Origin: FEN-1350 sp964386005 | GTDB lineage: Bacteria; Planctomycetota; Phycisphaerae; Sedimentisphaerales; Anaerohalosphaeraceae | Reading direction: 5' to 3' | Length of the DNA: 64,000 nt | Assembly: GCA_964386005.1 (NCBI GenBank) | Contig: CAYLSB010000010.1 | Location: forward strand, 16,856 to 80,855 | Shown here: positions 53,050 through 61,951 of the stretch, piece after piece | Position numbering within the stretch: the first letter of the stretch is position 1 | How the letters are laid out: each line of letters opens with the position of its first letter | Program-made: the position numbers and the translations under genes | The notes under the pieces: generated by a model | Database searches by the model: none | Told to the model about the DNA's origin: nothing | The model's input: the letters and a program-made list of their open reading frames with translations, nothing else

Positions 53050-55083
53050 TCAATCCGCAGGGATATTGCATCGATCTTCAAATGGATTGCCGCAGAGCAT
53101 CCAGGTTTCCGAAAACAGCGCCAAATCCTCCAGCGTTACATAACAGTCGTGATTCAAGTCGCCCGCCATTACCCGTTGGCAGACAAAGATCGTGAATGTT
53201 TCCTCGCTTATCATCTGGGAATAACCATTTACACGGCTGACGAATATCCGGCATTGGTCCGAATTCACCGAAGGGACTACCCAGCGGTATTTTCCCGTGT
53301 TAGAGACGATCCCGATCGGATACAAGGATTCCCCCAAATCCGGTGAGTAGTCCAGCCGGATACTGGCCGCTTGGAATCGACAGGCCGGCCATTCGATCGT
53401 CTGAGTTGTTCCGGCCAGCCACTGTTCTCCTCCTCTGGGCAAAACCGGCTTTGAATCATCGAGGATCGTAACCTTCACATTGTCGATCATCCCTTCGCTC
53501 ACGGCCGAAGGATTGACCCCGGTATAAGGTGGACGGACGCCCTCCCGTGTCCCACCGAGGAATTGCAGCGGATTCGTGAATCCACCCGGGATCGAAACAC
53601 TGGCCGACCAAACCAGTTCGCTTGTGCGGCGGAGGCGGAGTTCGTAGCCAACCTGCTTGGATGGTGCATCATAAGTGATTCGGCACGAATACCTTCGATT
53701 CAATTCGACGATCCCGCCGGGTGTGCTCGCGCCATTCGAGCCCTCGGCGCCGAAGACATAGAGGGTGGTAATCAGGCCGCGGTCCACAAAGGCAAAATCC
53801 GCCCAGATATTTTGCCCGCCGAACATCTGCCGGGTCTCGTCGAACAGGCCGAAGGTGAATCCCGCCGACCAGTCCAGCCGGGTCAAGTAAAGATCCCACT
53901 CAATGATAAAGCTGCTGTTGCCGAGCCGCAACTCCGTACCGTAATAACGGTTTTTTGGAGTATAGGGTTCGGGCTGTGTATTAGATCCGCGGAAACGATA
54001 GGCCTGGATGGCCGGGTCCCAATAAAAATTCTCCGGCTGATCCGTTATCCATCCGGGATCGACGGAAAAATCGGCCTCATAGAGAACCTTCGTGCAATCG
54101 GCCGGAAGAGCCGTCAACATCCTGCCCACATGCGAAGTGGCCGTACCTTCGTAGTTCTGGCCGCCGACGATATACACCCAGCCCGTCTTCGAAACCACAG
54201 AACCCGCGCCGACACGACCTTCATAAAGATACGGGTACTGGTTTGAATCGCGCTGCCAAGTGTCGATTGACGGATCATACACGGTGGTGTCATTCAACAT
54301 TCCGTTGTTCCAGCCGCCGACAACCCATATCTTCCCACCCAGAAGAAAACAGGCACACGAGGCATGGGGGTAATCCAGAACCTCATAGCTCCCTGATTTC
54401 TGCAATCGTTCCCAGGTATCCGTGGCCGGATCGTATCGTTCCGCAGTGGCGAAATCGACAATTCCATTGGAGCCGCCAATCGCATAAATGCGCCCCTGAT
54501 CGTCGATGGAATAACCCATCCCATATTTGGGCTGATGCATACTGGCTATGGAGGTCCATTGACCGGTTTGGGGATCATATTTTTCGGCCGTACCCAGCGT
54601 CCCGATGCCGTCGCCGCCGCCGAATATGTAGATCGTATCAGATCTGTCAATGACGGCCCCCATATAACACCGGGGAGTTTTAAGTTTTGCGGTCTGGATT
54701 TGCCAGCCGGCATCGGGATTCGATGGATTATACACGGCGACCGTATCGGTAATTGTTGTCGGTCCGGAAGACCCTCCGATCACCCAGATTCGCCCTTTTG
54801 AATCGGTAACGGCTCGAGCGGACGATCGCAATTCCAGCAGATCGGGCAAAGCATTGGGAATCCAGGTCTGCGAACTTTCATCGAAGGCCTCCACCGATTT
54901 CAGAAGATTGCCCGGCCCTTCCCATCCCCCGATGGCATAAATCCGCCCATCCTTGCCAAGTGTGGCCGCTACCTCATGCCGGGGAACGTTTAAATCCGGC
55001 GCGGGCTCCCAGACCAGACCCTGCCCATAGACGAAGGAACCCAACGCGGACAAATACAGGATATGCGTAAGGATATTATACAT
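53050..55083 (-). CDS. secreted Kelch-repeat protein with C-terminal dockerin
   Basis: This 677-residue secreted protein has a signal sequence (ILTHILYLSALGSFVYG). Six Kelch repeats run from about residue 25 to 330 (KDGRIYAIGGWEG, SKGRIWVIGGSSG, RSDTIYIFGGGDG, DQGRIYAIGGSNG, LGGKIWVVGGWN, KTGWVYIVGGQN), predicting a beta-propeller. A concanavalin-like jelly-roll follows (residues about 350-540), then a short Ig-like part and a C-terminal dockerin (GDLNHDCYVTLEDLALFS). GGAGG eight bases before the ATG fixes the start. The propeller may bind glycan or protein. No catalytic site is visible. Confidence 0.72.
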   Translation of the reverse strand: MYNILTHILYLSALGSFVYGQGLVWEPAPDLNVPRHEVAATLGKDGRIYAIGGWEGPGNLLKSVEAFDESSQTWIPNALPDLLELRSSARAVTDSKGRIWVIGGSSGPTTITDTVAVYNPSNPDAGWQIQTAKLKTPRCYMGAVIDRSDTIYIFGGGDGIGTLGTAEKYDPQTGQWTSIASMHQPKYGMGYSIDDQGRIYAIGGSNGIVDFATAERYDPATDTWERLQKSGSYEVLDYPHASCACFLLGGKIWVVGGWNNGMLNDTTVYDPSIDTWQRDSNQYPYLYEGRVGAGSVVSKTGWVYIVGGQNYEGTATSHVGRMLTALPADCTKVLYEADFSVDPGWITDQPENFYWDPAIQAYRFRGSNTQPEPYTPKNRYYGTELRLGNSSFIIEWDLYLTRLDWSAGFTFGLFDETRQMFGGQNIWADFAFVDRGLITTLYVFGAEGSNGASTPGGIVELNRRYSCRITYDAPSKQVGYELRLRRTSELVWSASVSIPGGFTNPLQFLGGTREGVRPPYTGVNPSAVSEGMIDNVKVTILDDSKPVLPRGGEQWLAGTTQTIEWPACRFQAASIRLDYSPDLGESLYPIGIVSNTGKYRWVVPSVNSDQCRIFVSRVNGYSQMISEETFTIFVCQRVMAGDLNHDCYVTLEDLALFSETWMLCGNPFEDRCNIPAD

Positions 55084-55366
55084 ATACAACCTCCGGAATT
55101 TCAGATGATCAGGATGTCGCATTCCCGTTCTTTGAGGGGCGTTTAGAAGCATTTTGTTCCCCGACCGGTTAGCGAATCAAGAGTACCTCGCCCCATCCAT
55201 AATAGAGAGTATCGTGGAACCTCTCACGTATCAAGGATAATAAAAAATACTGTAAATCGTCGCTATTACGAGATTTATATCACAGAGAGTGCGCGTTTTT
55301 AGGTTACGTCTGCTGCCGGGTTTCCAGGCTATCCCCGACGACCTGAGCGTATTTGGCAGATGGTCG

Positions 55367-55585
55367 TCAGTCCCTGATTAGATGGGAATGGATTTCCATT
55401 CGTTGCGGCCGTTCCGAGGGTTCGATCCGAAACAGGTTGATAAAGGTGTTTACGGTCAGGGAATCCTCATCGATGGCAAACCAGAATTCTTCCTTGATCG
55501 GTTCATCGACCGATTGGACTTCTACCAGATCGACCCTCGGGATGCCATCATACGTTTTGGTTCTCTTTTTGAATTCAACAATCAT
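55367..55585 (-). CDS. small conserved-looking hypothetical protein
   Basis: This 72-residue acidic protein (starts MIVEFKKRTKTYDGIPRVDL, ends with NLFRIEPSE and a basic tail) has AAAGGA eight bases before the ATG. The composition is that of a folded domain, without signal or membrane segment. No family was recognised, but the codon use and ribosome site favour a real gene. Confidence 0.5.
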   Translation of the reverse strand: MIVEFKKRTKTYDGIPRVDLVEVQSVDEPIKEEFWFAIDEDSLTVNTFINLFRIEPSERPQRMEIHSHLIRD

Positions 55586-55941
55586 TGTCTTCGTCCTTTT
55601 GATTTTGATTCAAATTTTATGTACATAGTCTATGGTCATCGTGCCGCTGGGTCAAGTATTGGGCCGGATAACCGCACATGGCATGTGGCCCTGTATCATC
55701 CACCTCGCTTGTGAGGGGCTGCCACCCATTGGTAGGGGCGGATGGCATCCGCCCTTTTGTGATTTATCGCACAATCCAATGGGACACACGCCGTGTGCCC
55801 CTACGCAAACCGGGACGGTTTCATTCGGTTGCGGGGGAATTGACTGCCTGATTTTCGGGGGTGGGCTTTCATTGGATGGGCCGATCGGGTATGATGTTCG
55901 GCCAATGATCCGGGGCGTTCCCGGTCGATGGAAGGCCAGCG
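55586..55941. other. non-coding spacer with dispersed repeats
   Basis: No gene is supported. It carries the second copy of the dispersed 22-base repeat (55733-55754) and other boilerplate such as 'gggacacacgccgtgtgccc' (55779-55798), a short palindrome. Part of the region probably holds the promoter of the RluA gene. Confidence 0.5.
55733..55754. repeat. dispersed intergenic repeat (copy 2)
   Basis: Exact repeat of the 22-base core found at 16369-16390 (taggggcggatggcatccgc plus cc), about 39 kb away. It is bounded by other short palindromic boilerplate. Confidence 0.6.
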
Positions 55942-56649
55942 ATGAAACACAAGACGAAGCACGCGGCGCGGGGAATGCCCAAGGGGCTGGAGATCCTCTA
56001 CGAGGATGACGATCTGCTGGTGGTCAATAAGCCGGCGGGACTGCTGGCGGTGGGCACGCCCAGCCAGCGGACGCGGACGGCGTATTACCTGCTGACGGAT
56101 TACGTCCGCAAGGGCAATCCGAAGTCGCGCAATCGAATCTTCATCGTGCACCGGCTGGACCAGTGGACGTCGGGCGTGCTGCTCTTCGCCAGGAGCGAGG
56201 AGGTCAAGGAACGGCTGCAGGACGACTGGGGGCACGTCCGGAAAACCTACGCGGCCGTGGTGCATGGACACCCGGCGCAAAAGAGCGGCACGATCACATC
56301 CTATCTGGCGGAGAACAAGGGGCTTAAGGTCTATTCAACGGATGACCCGAAAAAAGGCAAGCTGTCGAAGACGGCATACAAGGTGATCAAGGAGACGCGG
56401 CGGCTGAGTCTGCTGGAGATCGACCTCCTGACCGGCCGCAAGAACCAGATCCGCGTACACCTGGCCGACCTGGGGCATCCGATCGTGGGCGACCGCAAGT
56501 ACGGCTATCCCCATGACGGGTATCGGCGGCTTGCGCTGCATGCGCGATCGATCCGGTTCGAGCACCCGACGACGAATAAGCCCATGTCATTCGACGTCAG
56601 GATGCCGGGATATTTGCGGCAATTGCTCGAGGACGACAAAAAGCCGTGA
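55942..56649 (+). CDS. RluA-family pseudouridine synthase
   Basis: This 235-residue enzyme isomerises uridine in RNA. The catalytic motif HRLDQWTSGVLLFAR (Asp in RLD) and the closing LTGRKNQIRVHLADLGHPI with VGDRKYG are the RluA/RsuA-superfamily signatures. No S4 RNA-binding domain is visible at the N-terminus, as in short RluA proteins. AAGG lies seven bases before the ATG. Target bases in 23S rRNA or tRNA cannot be told from sequence alone. The DMT transporter gene follows after 45 bases and may share its transcript. Confidence 0.85.
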   Translation: MKHKTKHAARGMPKGLEILYEDDDLLVVNKPAGLLAVGTPSQRTRTAYYLLTDYVRKGNPKSRNRIFIVHRLDQWTSGVLLFARSEEVKERLQDDWGHVRKTYAAVVHGHPAQKSGTITSYLAENKGLKVYSTDDPKKGKLSKTAYKVIKETRRLSLLEIDLLTGRKNQIRVHLADLGHPIVGDRKYGYPHDGYRRLALHARSIRFEHPTTNKPMSFDVRMPGYLRQLLEDDKKP

Positions 56650-56694
56650 ATATGAATTATTCCCTCATGTTTATCCACATCTCCGGAACGAGAT

Positions 56695-57615
56695 ATGCAA
56701 ACCAAGACCTTCAAGAGTGAGTTGCTTCTTCTGCTGGCGGCGCTGATCTGGGGGACGACGTTCGTCGCGCAGCGGCTGGCGATGGAACATATCGGGCCGT
56801 TTGTGTTCAACGCCTGCCGGTTCGGAGTGGGAGGGTTGGTGCTGGTACCGTGGATGTGGCGGATACGCCGGGTGAGTCTCGAAAAAACCAAGACGGGTCG
56901 ATGGAATTCGCCGCTGGTCGGCGGGATTCTTGTGGGCGTGTTTTTATTCGCGGGGGCGACGTTTCAACAAAAGGGGCTCGTATCCACGACCGCGGGAAAG
57001 GGCGGATTTATCACGGGGATGTATGTGGTGCTTGTGCCGCTGATGGGCTTGTTCTGGGGGCACCGGATCACGGCGGGGATCGGCGCGGGGACGGCGCTGG
57101 CGGTGATCGGTTTGTATTTTTTGTCGATCACGGAGAATGTGACGATTGAGAAGGGAGATTTGCTGGTTTTGATCGGGACGGTTTTCTGGGCGATTCACGT
57201 GCTGGCCGTCGGGCATTATGCGCGGAGGGTTCATGCGTTGTTTATCGCGGCGATACAGTGTTTTGTGTGTTCGCTGCTCAGTTGGATCGCGGCGTTTGTT
57301 TACGAGCCGATCGATGCGGCCGGGATTCTTGCGGCGGCGGAACCGATTCTGTACGCGGGCGTTTTTTCGGCGGCGGTGGCGTTTTCGATTCAGGTGTTCG
57401 GACAGCGGACCTGTCCGCCGGCCCCGGCGTCGATCATCATGAGCATGGAGACGGTCTTTGCGGCTCTGGCGGGCTGGATCATTCTCGGCGAGCGGCTCAG
57501 TTCGCGGAATCTTCTGGGCTGCGCCCTGATGCTGGCGGGGATGCTGATCGTGCAGTTGGCCCCGCTGAGACATCGATCACAGCCGGTTCAATCTGAACCC
57601 ATTCGAACCGAATGA
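56695..57615 (+). CDS. EamA/DMT-superfamily transporter
   Basis: This 306-residue inner-membrane protein has about ten hydrophobic segments in two EamA halves. The first begins LLLLLAALIWGTTFVAQRLA; the second begins GDLLVLIGTVFWAIHVLAVG and contains PAPASIIMSMETVFAALAGW, where the conserved Pro and Glu of the DMT family appear. Members export amino acids or other small metabolites. The substrate is unknown. The ribosome site before the ATG is weak (ACGAGA), so coupling with the RluA gene upstream is plausible. Confidence 0.82.
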   Translation: MQTKTFKSELLLLLAALIWGTTFVAQRLAMEHIGPFVFNACRFGVGGLVLVPWMWRIRRVSLEKTKTGRWNSPLVGGILVGVFLFAGATFQQKGLVSTTAGKGGFITGMYVVLVPLMGLFWGHRITAGIGAGTALAVIGLYFLSITENVTIEKGDLLVLIGTVFWAIHVLAVGHYARRVHALFIAAIQCFVCSLLSWIAAFVYEPIDAAGILAAAEPILYAGVFSAAVAFSIQVFGQRTCPPAPASIIMSMETVFAALAGWIILGERLSSRNLLGCALMLAGMLIVQLAPLRHRSQPVQSEPIRTE

Positions 57616-57703
57616 AAACCCATGCCGCTCGAAGGATCTGGATTCCGGTTTTCGCCGGATTACCAACCGCACGGTTTTCATTCCGTTGGAATCAATAAAG
57701 AAA

Positions 57704-57734
57704 GGGGACGGATGTAGGAATCCTATCCGCCCCT
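57704..57734. terminator. hairpin between convergent genes
   Basis: GGGGACGGAT and ATCCGCCCCT form a stem with one mismatch around a short loop in the space between the convergent DMT transporter and dehydrogenase genes. There is no T-run, so it may be a repeat remnant rather than a true terminator. Confidence 0.3.
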
Positions 57735-57808
57735 GCCAATTCTCCCCTCACAGGAGAAAAACGAATTATTGATTCGATTCCATTCGATCAGGATCGATCT
57801 CCATCAAT

Positions 57809-59731
57809 TTATGGATTACAGAATAACGGATTCCTGTGACTGCATTTGAGCCAGTCGGCGGCGAGCACGGCCACGTCTTCGATATTGACGTTACAATCCC
57901 CGTTGAGGTCGCCGGGCATTTGCGGATCGCACAGGGCAACGATCTTCAGAACGACGCCGCCGGTTCCGTATGGACCAAGATTCGAACTGGCCAGGACATA
58001 GAGTTCACCCGAACGGTCGCGCGCCATGCCTTTGACAAACAGGTTGAGCGGACGATCGTCGGCGCCGATGGTCAGCTCCTGAATATGTCCGGTGGCCATA
58101 TCGGCTACGAAGAGGCGGCCGGTGGGTGTGGTGAACGACGTCGCGAAATCGCCAAAGACATACAGGTTTCGCAGAACATCCACGGTTTCGCCGCGATACA
58201 CAAATCCGCCGAGAATGGCGATTCCCTCATCGTGATCGTACTGGACGACGGGATCGATCAAACCCGGAGGCAGCGCGCCGAGGAAGTCGGAGACTTGCCC
58301 GCTGGACGGCAGGAATCGGAAGGTCCCTTCTTTGAGGTTCCAGCCGTAATTTCCTCCGAGACGCACGATATCGACTTCTTCGATGTTGTTCTGACCGACA
58401 TCGCCGACGATGAGACGGCCGTCAATATCGAATCCGAAACTATACGGGTTGCGGAAGCCAACGGCGAAAATTTCATCGATGCCGTCTTTTCCGATAAAGG
58501 GATTATCAAAGGGAATCCGATAGCGTGAACTGGCCGATACGGGATTGATGCTGCCGGGGGTCAATGCGGGGTCGATGGGATCGATTCGGAGAATGCTGCC
58601 GTGGACGGTATTGATATTCTGGCCGTTGCCGGTGGGGCCGTGGCCGTTGCCCACATCGTTGGCTCCGCCGCCATCGCCCAGAGCGATATACAGATAACCA
58701 TCCGGACCGAAGGCCATCGGGCCGCCGTTGTGATTGAATTGCGGCTGATCGATCCGGGTAAGCTGACGACGAGTCGCGGGATCCACGCGATTGGGATTGG
58801 CCGGATCGATGGACCATTCGGCGATGACGCTGTCGTGGTTAAAGGTTGCCCCTGGCGGCAGAGGGAAGGAGGTGAATGCGGCGCCGGGTGAATATGGTTC
58901 GCTGGTGTAGGTGTAGATTTTTCGATATCCCGGCTTGGCCGGATCGGCAAAATCGGGATGGATGGCCATGCCCAGGAGGCCGCGTTCGTCGTAATCGTTT
59001 TCGTCATGGCTTCCGATAATGCCAAGAGGACTGACCAGGCGCGCGGAGACATCCAGGAGAGGTTCAGGAAGGAGTTGACCGTTCTGAAAGACGTAGATCA
59101 GGCCGCTTTGATCGAGAACGAACAATCGCCCAGACCCATCCGGGGGTTCTTCCATTCGCAGAGGAGCCGGAATGCCGGTGATCATCGGCGTCAGTTCAAT
59201 CCGGAAGGAGGTTTTGGCGATCGGGCCGGGAATCGGATCGTTTATCGGATCGCCGAGAACGATCAGATTACCTCGCATTGTGGATGCATGCGCCGCACAA
59301 CGGTAACCGGGAACTCGATTGCCGACGACCATGGCGTCGAATAACGCACGAGTCATCGTGAACCGGGCCACGCCGCCTCCGAGATCCTGCCATGCAATGG
59401 CCGGATCGCTTTCGAGAGTACCGGTTACGCCCGGAGCCGCAGACAATAAAACGATGTCCTGGGCCGAGGTTGCTGCCTTGGCAAGAATATCGAGGGGATG
59501 GGCGGAAAAATTCACCACGGTTACTTCATAGCGTTTGCCGATCAACAGGTTCAAATCCGGATTCGATGCCCCCACCGTACCCAGATTGGCCTGAGCCGGG
59601 GAATACGAATTGAGAAGATAAGCGGTTAAACCGGAATCTCCAAAGATCCATGAAACATCGCCTGGCTGGCCGAAAGACAACCCCGCAAGAAAAAATGCCG
59701 TTACACCTGAGAAAAACAACTGTTTTTTCAT
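57809..59731 (-). CDS. secreted cupredoxin / PQQ-type sugar dehydrogenase / dockerin fusion
   Basis: This 640-residue secreted protein has a signal peptide (FFSGVTAFFLAGLSFG) and three parts. Residues about 25-160 look like a cupredoxin: H78 (SAHPLD), then GYRCAAHASTMRG with C145, H148 and M152 as possible type 1 copper ligands. Residues about 175-600 match the soluble glucose/sorbosone dehydrogenase propeller (FVLDQSGLIYVF, ERGLLGMAIHPDF, FNHNGGPMAFGPDGYLYIAL, GDVGQNNIEEVDIV). A dockerin closes it (PGDLNGDCNVNIEDVAVLAA). It may oxidise sugars with PQQ, passing electrons to its own copper site. GAGGG nine bases before the ATG supports the start. Confidence 0.75.
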   Translation of the reverse strand: MKKQLFFSGVTAFFLAGLSFGQPGDVSWIFGDSGLTAYLLNSYSPAQANLGTVGASNPDLNLLIGKRYEVTVVNFSAHPLDILAKAATSAQDIVLLSAAPGVTGTLESDPAIAWQDLGGGVARFTMTRALFDAMVVGNRVPGYRCAAHASTMRGNLIVLGDPINDPIPGPIAKTSFRIELTPMITGIPAPLRMEEPPDGSGRLFVLDQSGLIYVFQNGQLLPEPLLDVSARLVSPLGIIGSHDENDYDERGLLGMAIHPDFADPAKPGYRKIYTYTSEPYSPGAAFTSFPLPPGATFNHDSVIAEWSIDPANPNRVDPATRRQLTRIDQPQFNHNGGPMAFGPDGYLYIALGDGGGANDVGNGHGPTGNGQNINTVHGSILRIDPIDPALTPGSINPVSASSRYRIPFDNPFIGKDGIDEIFAVGFRNPYSFGFDIDGRLIVGDVGQNNIEEVDIVRLGGNYGWNLKEGTFRFLPSSGQVSDFLGALPPGLIDPVVQYDHDEGIAILGGFVYRGETVDVLRNLYVFGDFATSFTTPTGRLFVADMATGHIQELTIGADDRPLNLFVKGMARDRSGELYVLASSNLGPYGTGGVVLKIVALCDPQMPGDLNGDCNVNIEDVAVLAADWLKCSHRNPLFCNP

Positions 59732-59987
59732 GATCTTACCCTCATCTTACCCTCTGCCTCGTTGGGTTATGTATTTCTTTATTCCCTATCTATGCTCGTT
59801 TGCCGTTCACCGCGCATCCGATTTTCTTTCATTCTGATCATACTGTTCGGTGAAAAAAATGTTTTTCAGGAAATTACCTATTATTGAGAATTTATTCCTT
59901 ACCTTATACTGCGTACAATAAGAAGGTACCAAAGGATAGCAACGGGAAAAGCGGACTGAAACGGTCCTGAATGATAGAGGAACAATC

Positions 59988-61220
59988 ATGACGCCACGTG
60001 AACGCGTATTGACCGCCTTGAATCATCGGCAGCCGGATTGCGTACCGATTGATTTGTCGGCGCATCGTTCGAGCGGCATCTCGGCGATTGCGTATCCGAA
60101 ACTGCGCCGCCATCTGGGACTGCCCGAACGGCCGGTCCGGGTGTATGACATGATCCAACAACTGGCGATTGTGGATACCGATGTGCTGGACCGGTTCGGG
60201 ATCGATACCATCGAGATGGGTCGCGGTTTTCTGACGAACGATCGCGACTGGAAGGACTGGGTTCTCCCCAATGGGACTCCGTGCCGGATTCCGTATTATG
60301 TCAACGTTCGAAAAGAAGGACCGCACTGGCTGATCTGTTCGGATTCGGGTGTGCCGCTGGGGATTCAGAAAAAGGGATGCCTGTATTTCGAGCAGATTTA
60401 TTTTCCGCGAATGGAGCGGCCTTTCGAGAATGATGATTTTTCGGATCTGGAAGAAAGTCTCGGCATGAACCAATGGAGCGTTCCTCACCCGGGCGCGCAT
60501 CTGCCGTTGCATACGGAGGGATTGGCGGAGATGGCTCGGTGTGCCGAGCGGCTTCGCGACTCGACCGACCGCGCGATCGTTGGTCTGTTCGGCGGCAACA
60601 TGTTTGAAACGCCTCAGATGCTGTATCGGATGGACAATTACCTGATGTATATGGGATTGTATCCGGAAGCGACGCTGCGATTGTCGGAGGCGCTGTGTTC
60701 GATCTATCTGGCCCGGCTGGAAACATGGCTCGGCGCGGTCGGCCCGTATATCGACGTGATTCTCTTCGGCGACGACCTCGGATGCCAAAACGGGCCGCTG
60801 TTGTCGCCGGAGATGTACCGCCGTTATTACAAGCCGTTCCATCGGAGGATGTGGAAGCGCGCAAAGGAACTGGCCGATGTCAAGGTCATGCTTCACTGCT
60901 GCGGCGGCGTGTATGAGTTACTGGATGATTTGATTGATGCGGGTCTGGATGCGATCAATCCCGTGCAGATTTCCTGCTCGAGGATGGACCCCAAAGGTCT
61001 CAAGTCCCGCTTTGGAGATCGGTTGACGTTCTGGGGCGGCGGCTGCGATACGCAATCGATCCTTCCGGAAACGACGCCCGACGACGTGGCGCGACACGTC
61101 CGAAAACAGGTCGGCATTTTCAATCCCGGCGGAGGATTTGTCTTCCAGCAGGTTCACAATATTCAGGCCGATATTCCGCCGGAAAATATCGTCGCCATGT
61201 TCGATGCGATACGGTCATAA
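59988..61220 (+). CDS. uroporphyrinogen decarboxylase-like (UROD superfamily) protein
   Basis: This 410-residue soluble protein begins MTPRERVLTALNHRQPDCVP, the standard opening of UROD-superfamily proteins. A HCCG motif (VMLHCCGGVYELLDDLID) and a later FWGGGCDTQ supply a His and Cys set like the zinc site of MtaA/CmuA-type methyltransferases. The haem-pathway residues of true HemE are not evident, so a cobalamin-linked methyltransferase or unknown enzyme is more likely. AGAGGA lies eight bases before the ATG. It is a single gene, with no corrinoid protein gene adjacent. Confidence 0.7.
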   Translation: MTPRERVLTALNHRQPDCVPIDLSAHRSSGISAIAYPKLRRHLGLPERPVRVYDMIQQLAIVDTDVLDRFGIDTIEMGRGFLTNDRDWKDWVLPNGTPCRIPYYVNVRKEGPHWLICSDSGVPLGIQKKGCLYFEQIYFPRMERPFENDDFSDLEESLGMNQWSVPHPGAHLPLHTEGLAEMARCAERLRDSTDRAIVGLFGGNMFETPQMLYRMDNYLMYMGLYPEATLRLSEALCSIYLARLETWLGAVGPYIDVILFGDDLGCQNGPLLSPEMYRRYYKPFHRRMWKRAKELADVKVMLHCCGGVYELLDDLIDAGLDAINPVQISCSRMDPKGLKSRFGDRLTFWGGGCDTQSILPETTPDDVARHVRKQVGIFNPGGGFVFQQVHNIQADIPPENIVAMFDAIRS

Positions 61221-61261
61221 AAGTCGGCACGAGAGACGGAAGGGTCCCCGGAGGAGTTCGA

Positions 61262-61933
61262 TTATCTTCCGGTAAAAAGTGCGGCGATGATCTCCGCCAG
61301 TTTGACATAAGCGTTTCCCCATGCGCCTTGGCGGAAAAACTGTGTGGGGACATTGGGACTGCCGATAAACGGCCGCAGAATCCAACCCATCTGGATTCCA
61401 AGGAAGGCATAAATGACTAACCAGCTCCGGATCAGCAATACATGGCGCGGATTTTTTTTAATCAGCGGTCTCGACAGATTCCTCAGGATGATCTGGGCCA
61501 ATATACTGGATAATCCAAACATGGCGCCGTTAAAAAGAATGGCGGCTTGGTAATTTTCGCAGGAGACATACCAGAAAAGCGTGACCGGGCTCAGCGAGGC
61601 CAGGATCACCGTCAGCCCGGCCTGGGTTGCGACCAACGTACGAACCGATTGAGAAAAATCCTCACGCAATCCCAGAAGCGAATTCAGAACGAAATAGAAC
61701 GGCAATCCCAATCCAAACGAGGCCAACAATAGCCAAGGTACCTTGATCGCCGAATACAGGACCTGGAGCCAATGGTGGCCATACAATGCCGAATACAAAC
61801 CCATCACGGCTCCGTAGAGAAAGCCGGCCAGAAACAATACCCAAAGCAATTGCGTCAACCGACGGGGGCCGGTCTGTTCCCGGATTACCCAGGGCCTGGC
61901 GTGAAGGATGTCATCGGCCCATGTATGAAGCAT
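61262..61933 (-). CDS. hypothetical integral membrane protein, paralogue of the next gene
   Basis: This 223-residue protein has about five to six hydrophobic segments (LLWVLFLAGFLYGAVMGLYS, WLLLASFGLGLPFYFVLNSL, LVIYAFLGIQMGWILRPFI). The C-terminal QMGWILRPFIGSPNVPTQFF is nearly repeated in the upstream gene at 61952 (QMSWVLRPFIGSSAIPFEWI), so the two are related. I start at 61933, with GGAAAA nine bases upstream. It starts 18 bases after the upstream stop, so they form an operon. No function is known. Confidence 0.65.
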   Translation of the reverse strand: MLHTWADDILHARPWVIREQTGPRRLTQLLWVLFLAGFLYGAVMGLYSALYGHHWLQVLYSAIKVPWLLLASFGLGLPFYFVLNSLLGLREDFSQSVRTLVATQAGLTVILASLSPVTLFWYVSCENYQAAILFNGAMFGLSSILAQIILRNLSRPLIKKNPRHVLLIRSWLVIYAFLGIQMGWILRPFIGSPNVPTQFFRQGAWGNAYVKLAEIIAALFTGR

Positions 61934-61951
61934 GATGATTTTCCGCAAGAA

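Noticed and set aside
59988..61220. Assignment of the UROD-like gene as hemE.
   Set aside because: The HCCG motif and overall divergence fit the methyltransferase-like branch better, and no haem-pathway genes are adjacent.
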